The position numbers and the translations under genes were made by a program. The notes under the pieces are model-generated. The model was not told the DNA's origin. It ran no database searches and worked only from the letters and a program-made list of their open reading frames with translations. A DNA stretch of 64,000 nt from contig NZ_AQWN01000012.1 of assembly GCF_000376385.1 (NCBI RefSeq), positions 1 to 64,000 on the forward strand, given 5' to 3'. Origin of the DNA: Desulfurispora thermophila DSM 16022 (lineage in GTDB: Bacteria > Bacillota > Desulfotomaculia > Desulfotomaculales > Desulfurisporaceae). Shown here one piece after another: positions 41,201 through 47,850 of the stretch. How positions within the stretch are numbered: the stretch's first letter is position 1; every line of letters starts with the position of its first letter.

Positions 41201-42585
41201 AAAAATTGCTGGATGAATGGGAAAGTGCCGCAGCGCTGGACGAGCTGCTGCAGATGGAGAAAAAAGCGGAGGCACTGCGGCAAAAGGCAGCGCTGCCGGG
41301 GGAACTGTACTACCGGTTGGAGCTATTAAAGAAAAATAATAACGAACATCGGGCCAGACTGAGAGATTACGAAAGCAGACTGAATAATGCTCTGGAACGC
41401 CTGCAAAAGGGCCGCCAGCATCAGGATGTGAGCCTTATTTCCTGGGCGGCAGCCGACCTGGCCGGGCTGTGCAATCAGGTGGGCAATGATAAAACTTACT
41501 GGGGCCGGCAGCGATGGGAGGAAGTATCCCGCCATTATGCCGGGGCGCGCCTGCTGGTGCAGCAGCTTTTCCCGGCCTGGCTGCCCGGCCAGACCGCCAG
41601 CAGCGAGGTGCAGCTGCAGAAACTGAGGCAAAAGATGAAGCGGGTAAAAGAAAATCTGGAAAATATAGATCTGGACGAAGAAAAGGAACAGCTGGCCCAC
41701 CATGTGCACCAGGTGGAGGAGTATGTGCAGGAACTGGAGAAAATCAAAAAAGTATGTGATGATGTGAGTCAGCTGGCGAGAAAGCCGGTGGACGACCGGG
41801 TAACGGTGGTTACATTGCGGGGCTGGCTGGAGCAGGTGCAGGAGCTGGCCGGGCGGCTGGAGCAGGCCAGAAAACGGTTGAATATTGCCGGGTACCAGAT
41901 TGATGAAGCCAGGCGCCAGCTGGCCGAGTTTCAGAAAAAGTGCCATCAACAGCTGGAGACCATCAGTGAGAGGGCAAAGAGATTATTTAACTTCCAGACA
42001 GTACAGAGCATGACCGACCTGTACGACCTGGCCCGGCAAGCCGCTGCGCTGTGTTATCTCTATAGAGGCAGCCCCAAAGATTTAGAGGATCTGGAACTGG
42101 TGAAACGCCAGGCCGAATTGATGGACGGACACTTCCAGCGTCTGGAGCGGGAACAGGAGCAGCTGGACGATGCAGCGCTGCGCGGGCTGTGCCGGTTGCT
42201 GCTGCAAGAGCTGAACGAGGCATTTGTGGATGATCAGCCGCCCCTGGATGGAGAAATGATCTATGAAAGCATGTTGAATTTACTGCTTTCCGAGCGGCGG
42301 CGGCGGGCAGCGCATTGGCTGGAGCGCCATTTACCGGAGGAGACGCAGATAGGCGCCCTGTCCGCCGAGCGGTGCGCCCGGGCGCTGCAGGTTTTACAGC
42401 AAAGGCCGCCCTATTTGAACTCAGAACAGCTGGAACAGGTGCAGCAGGCTGTGGCGCTTTTACAGCAGCGACTGGACAACCTGGCTGTGGAAGGGCTGCT
42501 GGCCCGCCTGCGGGAAATGCCCCTTCACCAGCAGCGGGCTTTTTGGCAGCGCCTGCAGCAGCTGGCTACAGCGGAGGGGTGGTGA
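38254..42585 (+). CDS. Second SspC/BrxC-like P-loop ATPase with coiled coil
   Basis: This 1443-residue ATPase has Walker A GYGTGKSH (78-85) and Walker B LLIIFDEFGRYLEF (260-273). The latter closely parallels VIDEFGKNLEYLS in the upstream SspC-like protein. After it come helical repeats and a charged coiled-coil region (about 1110-1310, rich in KxxxE and LExxRK patterns). I start at ATG 38254 because AGGAG ends nine bases upstream; GTG at 38245 would overlap that site. It is the last gene of the island, 75 bp after the DUF4007-like gene. The role is unknown. The B/C-like pair could be a second modification unit, a restriction effector or a regulator. Confidence 0.62.
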   Translation: MRWQDIVDLRQDLLFNGAVALSWLEENPMLAEKAARHFIFHGPSDSTAGLTDTASFTAELLERLTGGGNDPFMMAVAGYGTGKSHLAVTLSTLLTEPRSQLAGEILEHLELADREMAARVREYLAGLPQPYLVVAINGMRDFDLGQEIIRQVLRTLQRLGISTSVLEELRPRFKTAINFVRSFYTHLQEDFVARFGDGCTEGQIVSLLQEQDELAFRAVSEIYSQKMGAPIHTVGQESLPDFIRVVQEHYCGPNRPFAGLLIIFDEFGRYLEFAVQKPHVAGSGVLQQLFEAVQTYGQRVFLLLFIQYELRAYISRVAPELRDELDRYVTRYDAVSRYRLSSNLETLIASLLATKNADELQRRVAENRGEYEKCWQLLSGMLPVSAVRPLWRNRDDYQRVVCKGCWPLHPLSTWLLQRLAAGRELQQRSAVTLLVEAYRFAAEREQPPTALLRPVDLLTGDLLEEFVASERLGGRGAAAQAYQEVIHKYGQRFSPEESTVLKAVLLATRLGLKIENRTVYRALLVQCCGLSEEDLVATLEALEGEYGVLSWNAALCQYDIVADAVPRQEFLERLKQRAKGVGMQQRAEIFRRQLAGWLEKKEYLVDFARENNIATPEFRYEVVFSDITLLKAQLEFALGSWREALAPDRSRGRLIYCYVGPESHLELVRQETQRQVDHLLAGEAAAGRYGAPLAVVFLPDSQGELGQLLAEYWVLQEEMSPEERSRYGHFIQERQTSLLREMDDCFNRLVECRQYLTATGGMVCGGELSRVLNNLFADVYPARIPFPFDGFEKTKGLAAGDCETFTRQLFQGGLTKDWIAALPSRTKNRATELFIKTWQAMGDTGQVRLKPGHPAVRRLFDWLDSWLEKGEADIPAALDPAEQMETGTVEGTVDAGGGGLLSLGRVLRIFCGPPFGLNLASAGLVLGLYYCRRQDSLQLLHKGQPLKTADWLHLAFAGKFLDLAVLDETGFCRISQQDVSEWQKLLDEWESAAALDELLQMEKKAEALRQKAALPGELYYRLELLKKNNNEHRARLRDYESRLNNALERLQKGRQHQDVSLISWAAADLAGLCNQVGNDKTYWGRQRWEEVSRHYAGARLLVQQLFPAWLPGQTASSEVQLQKLRQKMKRVKENLENIDLDEEKEQLAHHVHQVEEYVQELEKIKKVCDDVSQLARKPVDDRVTVVTLRGWLEQVQELAGRLEQARKRLNIAGYQIDEARRQLAEFQKKCHQQLETISERAKRLFNFQTVQSMTDLYDLARQAAALCYLYRGSPKDLEDLELVKRQAELMDGHFQRLEREQEQLDDAALRGLCRLLLQELNEAFVDDQPPLDGEMIYESMLNLLLSERRRRAAHWLERHLPEETQIGALSAERCARALQVLQQRPPYLNSEQLEQVQQAVALLQQRLDNLAVEGLLARLREMPLHQQRAFWQRLQQLATAEGW

Positions 42586-42611
42586 GACGGTACCGGGATG
42601 CCGTTTGTTAC

Positions 42612-42770
42612 TCATTCTCCCTCCACTTCGGCAAACACCGCCTGAAGGTCCACGGTCAACTCGGGCAATATGCCGGCATTGACCAGGCCGCTGGTGGCGT
42701 ACAGTTCGGGCCGCCCGTAGCGGCCTTTTTCGTTGAGACGGAAAATGGTGAGCAGGCGGGGTTCGTACAT
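42612..42770 (-). pseudogene. Remnant of a Uma2-family endonuclease (C-terminal fragment)
   Basis: A 52-codon minus-strand fragment (MYEPRLLTIFRL ... ILPELTVDLQAVFAEVE) matches the C-terminal end of Uma2-type proteins, which commonly finish with a 'LxGLxVDLxxVF' segment. The catalytic PD-(D/E)XK core is absent, and AT-rich unrelated sequence begins just upstream. It is a truncated leftover at the right edge of the defence island. Confidence 0.6.
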
Positions 42771-42798
42771 ATGTATTATTAAAATAATTGAAGACTTA

Positions 42799-42828
42799 TT
42801 GACTATTTGTAAGAAGTTTTGTTATATT
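42799..42828 (+). promoter_or_regulatory. Putative promoter of the YheO-like regulator
   Basis: TTGACT (42799-42804), an 18-nt spacer, then TATATT (42823-42828), about 38 bp upstream of the ATG. Confidence 0.5.
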
Positions 42829-42865
42829 GATAACAAGGCTAAAAATTTTTTTGGGGTGGTGAGAG

Positions 42866-43528
42866 ATGGTGGAAGGTTCCCGAAGGGAGAACATCCATCC
42901 TATTCTAAAGAGCTACCTGCCCCTGGTGGAGGGGCTGGGCCGGACTCTGGGCCGACACGTGGAGGTGGTGCTGCACGATGTTTCCCGCACCGAGGCCAGC
43001 ATCATTGCCATAGCCAACGGCCATGTCACCGGGCGGGGGGTGGGTTCGCCGGCCACCGACCTGCTGATGGAATACATTGCTGCCGATGCTGAGCGGCGGG
43101 TGGACAGCGTGCTAAATTATCTGACCACCGCCCGGGACGGCCGGAAGCTCAAGTCTTCTACTTTTCTGATCCGGGATGAAAAGGAGCAGGTAATTGGTGC
43201 CCTGTGCATTAATATGGATTTGACCCATTTGGATATGGCCAAAAAATTCCTGGAAGAGCTGGCCTGGACCGAGACCGACCAGTCGCCGGAGAGCTTTCCG
43301 GAAAATGTGGGTGATTTTCTCCAGATCATGCTTAAAAAAGCGCTATCTCTGGTGGACAGGCCGGTTACCCTGCTCAGCAAGGAAGAAAAGGTGAAAGTGG
43401 TGCAGTATCTGGACAAAAACAAGGTGTTCAATATCAAGGGTGCGGTGGACATAGTGGCCCGGGAACTGGGTGTTTCCCGGTATACAATATACAATTATTT
43501 AGACGAAATCAATGCCGGCAATATTTAA
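42866..43528 (+). CDS. YheO-like PAS/HTH transcriptional regulator
   Basis: The 220-residue protein has an N-terminal YheO-type PAS-like domain (ILKSYLPLVEGLGRTLGRHVEVVLHD, IANGHVTGRGVGSPATD). The C-terminal helix-turn-helix is IKGAVDIVARELGVSRYTIYNYL. Related regulators (e.g. DauR) control amino-acid catabolic genes. It sits 122 bp upstream of tryptophanase on the same strand and probably regulates it; the effector is unknown. Confidence 0.85.
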   Translation: MVEGSRRENIHPILKSYLPLVEGLGRTLGRHVEVVLHDVSRTEASIIAIANGHVTGRGVGSPATDLLMEYIAADAERRVDSVLNYLTTARDGRKLKSSTFLIRDEKEQVIGALCINMDLTHLDMAKKFLEELAWTETDQSPESFPENVGDFLQIMLKKALSLVDRPVTLLSKEEKVKVVQYLDKNKVFNIKGAVDIVARELGVSRYTIYNYLDEINAGNI

Positions 43529-43650
43529 CAACCGGCCACCCATAAAGGACCCCTGTTCAGGCAGGCCGGGCCCGGTGTTTTAAGGGGGTTTGCCCGGTGT
43601 TACATCAACAAGTCATACATTAAAATTCACAATACATGGGGGTACAGAAC

Positions 43651-45039
43651 ATGATTGACTTCAGCAAGGCGGAACCGTTCAAGATCAAAATGGTGGAACC
43701 CATCCGGATGATCTCCCGGGAGGAGCGGCAGGCAGCTTTAGAGCGGGCCGGTTACAACCTGTTCCTCTTGAGGGCTGAGGAAGTGTACATCGACCTTTTG
43801 ACCGACAGCGGCACCGGGGCCATGAGCGACTATCAGTGGGCCGGTTTGATGCTGGGGGACGAGTCCTACTCGGGGAGCAAAAACTTTTACAACTTGAAAA
43901 ATGCCGTGGAAGATATTTTCGGTTATAAGTACACCATTCCCACCCACCAGGGCCGGGGTGCCGAGCAGGTGCTCTTCCCCATTTTGACCAAACACCCGGG
44001 GGCCTATGCTTTAAGCAACATGCACTTTGATACCACCAAAGCCCACGTGGAGCTGGCCGGCGGTCGGGCGGTGAACTTTGTGATTGAAGAAGCCTTTGAC
44101 ACGGGCACATATCACCCCTTCAAGGGCAACTTCGATCTGGAGAAAATGGAGGCCTTTATTCAAAAAGAGGGCGTGGAGAACATCTCTTTCATTTTGATCA
44201 CGGTCACCTGCAACAGCTGTGGCGGCCAGCCCGTGTCCATGGCCAACATCCGGGCGGTGAGCCAGCTGGGCAAAAAATACGGCATCCGGGTGTTCATTGA
44301 CGCGGCTCGCTATGCGGAAAACGCTTACTTTATCAAACAGCGGGAAGAGGGTTACGCCGACAAGTCCATCAGAGAAATTGTGAAAGAAATGTTCAGTTAC
44401 GCCGACGGCTTTACCATGAGTGCCAAGAAGGACGCCATTGTCAACATCGGGGGCCTGCTTGGCATCAAGGAGGACGAGGAGCTGTACAACCTGTGCTGCG
44501 CCCGCACGGTGCCCATGGAAGGTTTCATCACTTACGGCGGTCTGGCCGGCCGGGATATGGAAGCGCTGGCGCGGGGCCTGTATGAAGGCCTGGATGAGCA
44601 CTACCTGCGCTACCGCATCGGTCAGGTGGAATATCTGGGTAAACGCCTGCTGGACGGCGGCGTGCCCATTCAGTATCCGGTGGGCGGACATGCCGTGTTT
44701 GTGGACGCCAAAAAGATTTTGCCCCACATCCCCTACTACCAGTTCCCGGCCCAGGCCCTGGCCAATGAGCTGTACCTGGATGCCGGCGTGCGCGGGGTGG
44801 AGATTGGTTCCTTCCTGCTGGGCCGCGACCCGGACACCGGGGAAAACCTGCAGTCGCCCATGGAGCTTTTGCGCCTGACCATTCCCCGCCGGGTTTACAC
44901 CAACAACCACATGGATGTGGTGGCAGATGGTCTGATTGGCATTATGGAAAAGGCCGACCGGCTGGTGGGCCTGGAGTTCACCTATGAGCCCAAAATTTTG
45001 CGCCACTTTACCGCCCGCCTGCGGCCAGTGGGCAGGTAA
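43651..45039 (+). CDS. tnaA: Tryptophanase (tryptophan indole-lyase)
   Basis: This PLP-dependent beta-eliminating lyase has about 462 residues. It shows [30 protein letters not shown], and the PLP-lysine motif [13 protein letters not shown]. It could be confused with tyrosine phenol-lyase, but the LRHFTARL near the end keeps the histidine that tryptophanases have where TPL has Phe. [13 protein letters not shown] and [14 protein letters not shown] also match TnaA. It converts Trp to indole, pyruvate and ammonia. The ATG at 43651 lies after GGGGG; an in-frame ATG at 43636 lacks a ribosome site. A transporter gene follows after 18 bp. Confidence 0.88.
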   Translation: MIDFSKAEPFKIKMVEPIRMISREERQAALERAGYNLFLLRAEEVYIDLLTDSGTGAMSDYQWAGLMLGDESYSGSKNFYNLKNAVEDIFGYKYTIPTHQGRGAEQVLFPILTKHPGAYALSNMHFDTTKAHVELAGGRAVNFVIEEAFDTGTYHPFKGNFDLEKMEAFIQKEGVENISFILITVTCNSCGGQPVSMANIRAVSQLGKKYGIRVFIDAARYAENAYFIKQREEGYADKSIREIVKEMFSYADGFTMSAKKDAIVNIGGLLGIKEDEELYNLCCARTVPMEGFITYGGLAGRDMEALARGLYEGLDEHYLRYRIGQVEYLGKRLLDGGVPIQYPVGGHAVFVDAKKILPHIPYYQFPAQALANELYLDAGVRGVEIGSFLLGRDPDTGENLQSPMELLRLTIPRRVYTNNHMDVVADGLIGIMEKADRLVGLEFTYEPKILRHFTARLRPVGR

Positions 45040-45057
45040 GCGGACGGGGGGATATTG

Positions 45058-46368
45058 ATGGCGGGACGAGAAACTTTCTCGGGTAAAATTGGTTTTATTC
45101 TGGCCTGCGTGGGGGCGGCTATGGGCCTGGGCAGCATCTGGATGTTCCCCTGGCGCCTGGGATCCTTTGGTGGAGCGGCTTTTCTGGTGCCCTACCTGTT
45201 CTTCACCTTTGTACTGGGCGTGACCGGTCTGATGGGCGAGTTTGCCTTTGGCCGCAGCCAGCAGAGCGGCGCCATCGGGGCTTTTGAAAAAGTCTTCCGG
45301 GAAAAGGGCCGGGGTTACGGCGCAGTCCTGGGCACCATCCCGGTGCTGGGTGTGACCGGCGTGTTTATCTTTTACTTGATTGTTTGTGGCTGGGTGCTGA
45401 AGTATTTTGCCCTGGCTGTAAGCGGCGTTTTTAGCAAGCTGGATCTGCCGGCCTATTTCGGCAACTTTGCCGGGCAGCCGGAAAGCATTGTCTGGCACCT
45501 GCTGGCCATGCTCATTACCCTGTTTATTGTGATGAGAGGCGTGCAGGGAGGCATCGAAAAGTCCAACAAGATCATGATGCCCGCCCTGTTCATCATTTTG
45601 TTAGTCCTCATGGTGCGTTCCCTGACCCTGCCGGGAGCCATGAAAGGTGTGGAGTTCCTGCTGGTGCCCAACTGGTCCCATCTGGCCGACCCCAAGACCT
45701 GGGTGATGGCCCTGGGCATGGCCTTTTTCACGGTTTGCCTGGGCGGTGCGGCCATGGTGGTGTACGGCAGCTATCTGAAAAAGGATGAGGATATTCCCTC
45801 TTCCGCCATCAATACGGCTTTCTGGACCACCATTGCCTCATTGCTGTCCGCCTTTGTGACCATTCCGGCCGCTTTCGCCTTTAATATGGATCCCCAGGCC
45901 GGGCCGCCGCTGTTGTTTATCACAGTGCCGCAGATTTTCAGCACCATGCCCGGCGGTTACCTGTTCGGTATCCTATTCTTCCTCTGTGTGATCTTTGCCG
46001 CCATTTCCTCGGCCATCAACCTGATGGAGGTGCCGGTGGAGGCGGTGATGGACCGGTTCAATCTCAGCCGGAACAAAAGCGTATTTTTGGTGGCGCTGCT
46101 GGGCTTTCTGGCCGGCATTCCCCTGGATATAAATATGAACCTGTTCGGGATGTTTGCCGACCTGGTTACCGTCTACCTGGTACCGGCCGGGGCCGTGCTT
46201 GCCGCCTTCGTCTTCTTCTGGGTTTACGGTGTGGGCCGGGCCCGGGAGGAAATCAACCGGGGAGCAGCCCGTCCCCTGGGCCGCTGGTGGGAATTTCACG
46301 CCAAGTATATTTTTGTGCTCACATCGGTGGCAGTGCTGGTGCTGGGTGTAATCATGGGTGGTTTTTAA
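45058..46368 (+). CDS. Sodium-dependent NSS-family transporter (probable tryptophan uptake)
   Basis: This integral membrane protein of about 436 residues has 11-12 hydrophobic segments of the neurotransmitter:sodium symporter (LeuT/TnaT) type. The first-helix signature is CVGAAMGLGSIWMFPWRLG, with the unwound NSS motifs and GGAAFLVPYL after it. It follows tnaA closely, as TnaT does in Symbiobacterium, so tryptophan is the likely substrate. The ATG at 45058 follows GGGGGGA. A 355-bp non-coding stretch follows. Confidence 0.85.
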   Translation: MAGRETFSGKIGFILACVGAAMGLGSIWMFPWRLGSFGGAAFLVPYLFFTFVLGVTGLMGEFAFGRSQQSGAIGAFEKVFREKGRGYGAVLGTIPVLGVTGVFIFYLIVCGWVLKYFALAVSGVFSKLDLPAYFGNFAGQPESIVWHLLAMLITLFIVMRGVQGGIEKSNKIMMPALFIILLVLMVRSLTLPGAMKGVEFLLVPNWSHLADPKTWVMALGMAFFTVCLGGAAMVVYGSYLKKDEDIPSSAINTAFWTTIASLLSAFVTIPAAFAFNMDPQAGPPLLFITVPQIFSTMPGGYLFGILFFLCVIFAAISSAINLMEVPVEAVMDRFNLSRNKSVFLVALLGFLAGIPLDINMNLFGMFADLVTVYLVPAGAVLAAFVFFWVYGVGRAREEINRGAARPLGRWWEFHAKYIFVLTSVAVLVLGVIMGGF

Positions 46369-46461
46369 TGACCCGGTTGGGTACGGCGGTTTAAGCTGCT
46401 GTGCGCGCATGTACCGGCCGGTATGGGCTGATTTTTTGTCCCGGGCAGGTATATTTTGGGG

Positions 46462-46489
46462 TTAACAAGGTGTTTTTTTGCTATATAAT
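46462..46489 (+). promoter_or_regulatory. Putative ridA promoter
   Basis: TTAACA (46462-46467), a 16-nt spacer, then TATAAT (46484-46489). It gives ridA a leader of about 225 nt containing a strong hairpin. Confidence 0.6.
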
Positions 46490-46499
46490 TGTGGACAAA

Positions 46500-46528
46500 G
46501 CGGCCCGGTCCCACCGCGACCGGGCCGC
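46500..46528 (+). other. Strong hairpin in the ridA leader
   Basis: GCGGCCCGGT pairs perfectly with ACCGGGCCGC across a 9-nt loop, immediately after the probable transcription start. There is no T tract, so it is not an intrinsic terminator. It could stabilise the RNA or mark a small RNA. Nothing else is evident in 46369-46722. Confidence 0.5.
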
Positions 46529-46722
46529 GTCCTGTCGTGCCGGGTGGTGTGGCCTGTGCCCGCTGGTGGAAGTTCATTTGGAAAAGGATTTTTCGCTTAT
46601 AAGGAAAATGGTGAAAGGGAAAATATTTAAAGTGTAGCTTCAGGTATTAAGGTAATTTGTGTGCGTAGCAGTAGTTTTACAGCGCCAGGCTGTAGGATAT
46701 ACACTGAACAGGAGTGATAGCT

Positions 46723-47103
46723 GTGGTAGAAAAAGTGCAAATCCATACGGACAAAAGCCCCGCGGCCATCGGGCCCTATTCCCAGGCCATTCGCTGCGGC
46801 AACCTGATTTTCACCAGCGGTCAGATCCCTCTCACCCCGGCGGGCGAGTTGGTTAGCCAGGATGTGCAGGAGCAGACCCACCAGAGCCTGCGCAACATAA
46901 AGCATATCCTGGAAGCGGCCGGCAGCAGCCTGGACAGGGTGGTTAAAACCACGGTGTTCATCAGCGACATGAACGATTTTCCCCTGGTGAACCAGGTGTA
47001 CCAGCAGTATTTTCAGCCTCCCTACCCCGCCCGCAGCTGCGTGCAGGTGGCCCGCCTGCCCCGGGATGTGAAGGTGGAAATTGAGGCCATTGCTTTGGTG
47101 TAA
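46723..47103 (+). CDS. ridA: RidA/YjgF-family enamine/imine deaminase
   Basis: The 126-residue protein has the family blocks [22 protein letters not shown] and [20 protein letters not shown], including the active arginine of the PARS segment. RidA hydrolyses reactive 2-aminoacrylate and similar imines formed by PLP enzymes, which fits a neighbourhood with tryptophanase. AGGAG at 46710-46714 favours the GTG at 46723 over the one at 46714. Confidence 0.92.
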   Translation: MVEKVQIHTDKSPAAIGPYSQAIRCGNLIFTSGQIPLTPAGELVSQDVQEQTHQSLRNIKHILEAAGSSLDRVVKTTVFISDMNDFPLVNQVYQQYFQPPYPARSCVQVARLPRDVKVEIEAIALV

Positions 47104-47174
47104 GGAAGCACCTTTATGGTGCGTATCGGCATTCTCATTGGTTTTGCCCCGGTAGAACAAATCTGGCATAGCAA

Positions 47175-47207
47175 AACAAAAGCCCGGCTTTTAACCGGGC
47201 TTTTGTT
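47175..47207. terminator. Bidirectional terminator between ridA and the SCIFF gene
   Basis: AACAAAAGCCCGG pairs with CCGGGCTTTTGTT. T tracts occur on both strands, ending both convergent transcripts. Confidence 0.85.
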
Positions 47208-47208
47208 G

Positions 47209-47355
47209 TTACTTGCTTTGTTTCAGGCAAACCTGGTTGCCCACGGTGCAGGACGTTTTGCAGGCCGACTGGCAGGATGTCTGGCATTCGCCGCAGCCGC
47301 GGCCGGCCTGGCTTTGCTGCAGAGTGCCTTTGTGCAGGGTGCGGATATGTTTCAA
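47209..47355 (-). CDS. scfA: SCIFF ribosomal peptide precursor (six cysteines in forty-five)
   Basis: A 48-residue TTG-initiated peptide begins MKHIRTLHKGTL and carries six cysteines (positions 21, 24, 28, 32, 36, 43) in GCGECQTSCQSACKTSC plus QVC. This is the near-invariant SCIFF peptide of Clostridia, cross-linked (thioether) by a radical SAM maturase. AAGGAGG is 8 nt upstream of the TTG at 47355. The maturase gene, usually adjacent, is not in this window. The mature peptide's function is unknown. Confidence 0.93.
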   Translation of the reverse strand: MKHIRTLHKGTLQQSQAGRGCGECQTSCQSACKTSCTVGNQVCLKQSK

Positions 47356-47684
47356 GACAAAAACCTCCTTCATGGAAAATATGGCGGCGGTGCCGGAGTG
47401 CCCGCGGTATCCTGGTGCAGGAGATACCGGGGCTGGTGGTGGCCGCCTGTGCGCTGGCGGGGTCACCTTCACCCGGGTCCTGGTACAGGATATGTTCCGG
47501 TAGCCGGCGGCATGCCCGGTCCGGGGTGGGCTTTTGTGCCCCGGAGCCCGGAGCGGGCAAAGCATGCCGGACGGGAGGGGCACACTTTTCCAGAAGCTAT
47601 TATACCCGCTAAAGGCCATCCGGGGCAAGGGATGTTTTAGTGCTGTTTTGGTCTTAATTTGTGGGTTCATTGTGACAGGGAGGG
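47356..47684. other. Non-coding stretch upstream of the SCIFF gene
   Basis: No frame here resembles a protein. The stretch carries the SCIFF ribosome site and presumably its promoter, then flanks the insertion element. The bases directly beside the element's right end (47665-47684) would be the guide portion of its omega RNA. Confidence 0.4.
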
Positions 47685-47850
47685 GTGAACCTCCTCCGGG
47701 ACAAGCCCGGAGGCTTCTCCACGAAGGTTTCTCATGTCATCGGAAGGCTGCCCGGTTTAACCCGGGTCTTACGCCTGCCTCGTGAGCTACATCCCGGCAA
47801 ATGCCGGGAGGCCCGGTCCATGAGCGTCTACTACTCATCGTAGATATGTT
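47685..47850 (-). ncRNA. Probable omega RNA / right end of the element
   Basis: The segment runs from the tnpB 3' end to the right end. It is rich in hairpins (ATCCCGGC...GCCGGGAT-like and CCTCCGGG/CCCGGAGG) and ends in GGAGGTTCAC, the typical junction between TnpB omega-RNA scaffold and guide. The guide would derive from flanking DNA at about 47665-47684. This is inferred from known TnpB biology and position. Confidence 0.55.

Larger units (their letters stand above)
22567..42585 (+). other. Phosphorothioation-type defence island (SspBCD-FGH-like plus extra B/C pair)
   Basis: Eight plus-strand genes abut or overlap, apart from one 75-bp gap before the last. The order is DUF4007 protein, SspC-like ATPase, SspD-like PP-loop protein, SBD-like/P-loop protein, unknown protein, HerA-like ATPase, second DUF4007-like protein, second SspC-like ATPase. 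The first three match the published SspBCD single-strand phosphorothioation module, and the next three the F-G-H order of DptFGH/SspFGH restriction modules. Neither a cysteine desulfurase (SspA) nor an SspE-type nuclease is present; SspA is often supplied by a housekeeping IscS. Confidence 0.75.

Noticed and set aside
22567-42585. Reading the island as BREX or DISARM because of BrxC/PglY-like ATPases
   Set aside because: No PglX methyltransferase, PglZ phosphatase, BrxL or DISARM helicase/methylase is present. The DUF4007 plus PAPS-reductase-like pair points to phosphorothioation instead.
43651-45039. Tyrosine phenol-lyase instead of tryptophanase
   Set aside because: The C-terminal LRHFTARL keeps the tryptophanase histidine where TPL has Phe, and other blocks match TnaA better.
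46401-46637. A 78-codon frame in the ridA leader
   Set aside because: It spans the promoter and the perfect hairpin, has no ribosome site, and has low-complexity residues.
47116-47640. Plus-strand frame of 174 codons over the SCIFF region
   Set aside because: It runs through the bidirectional terminator and antisense to the clearly real SCIFF gene.
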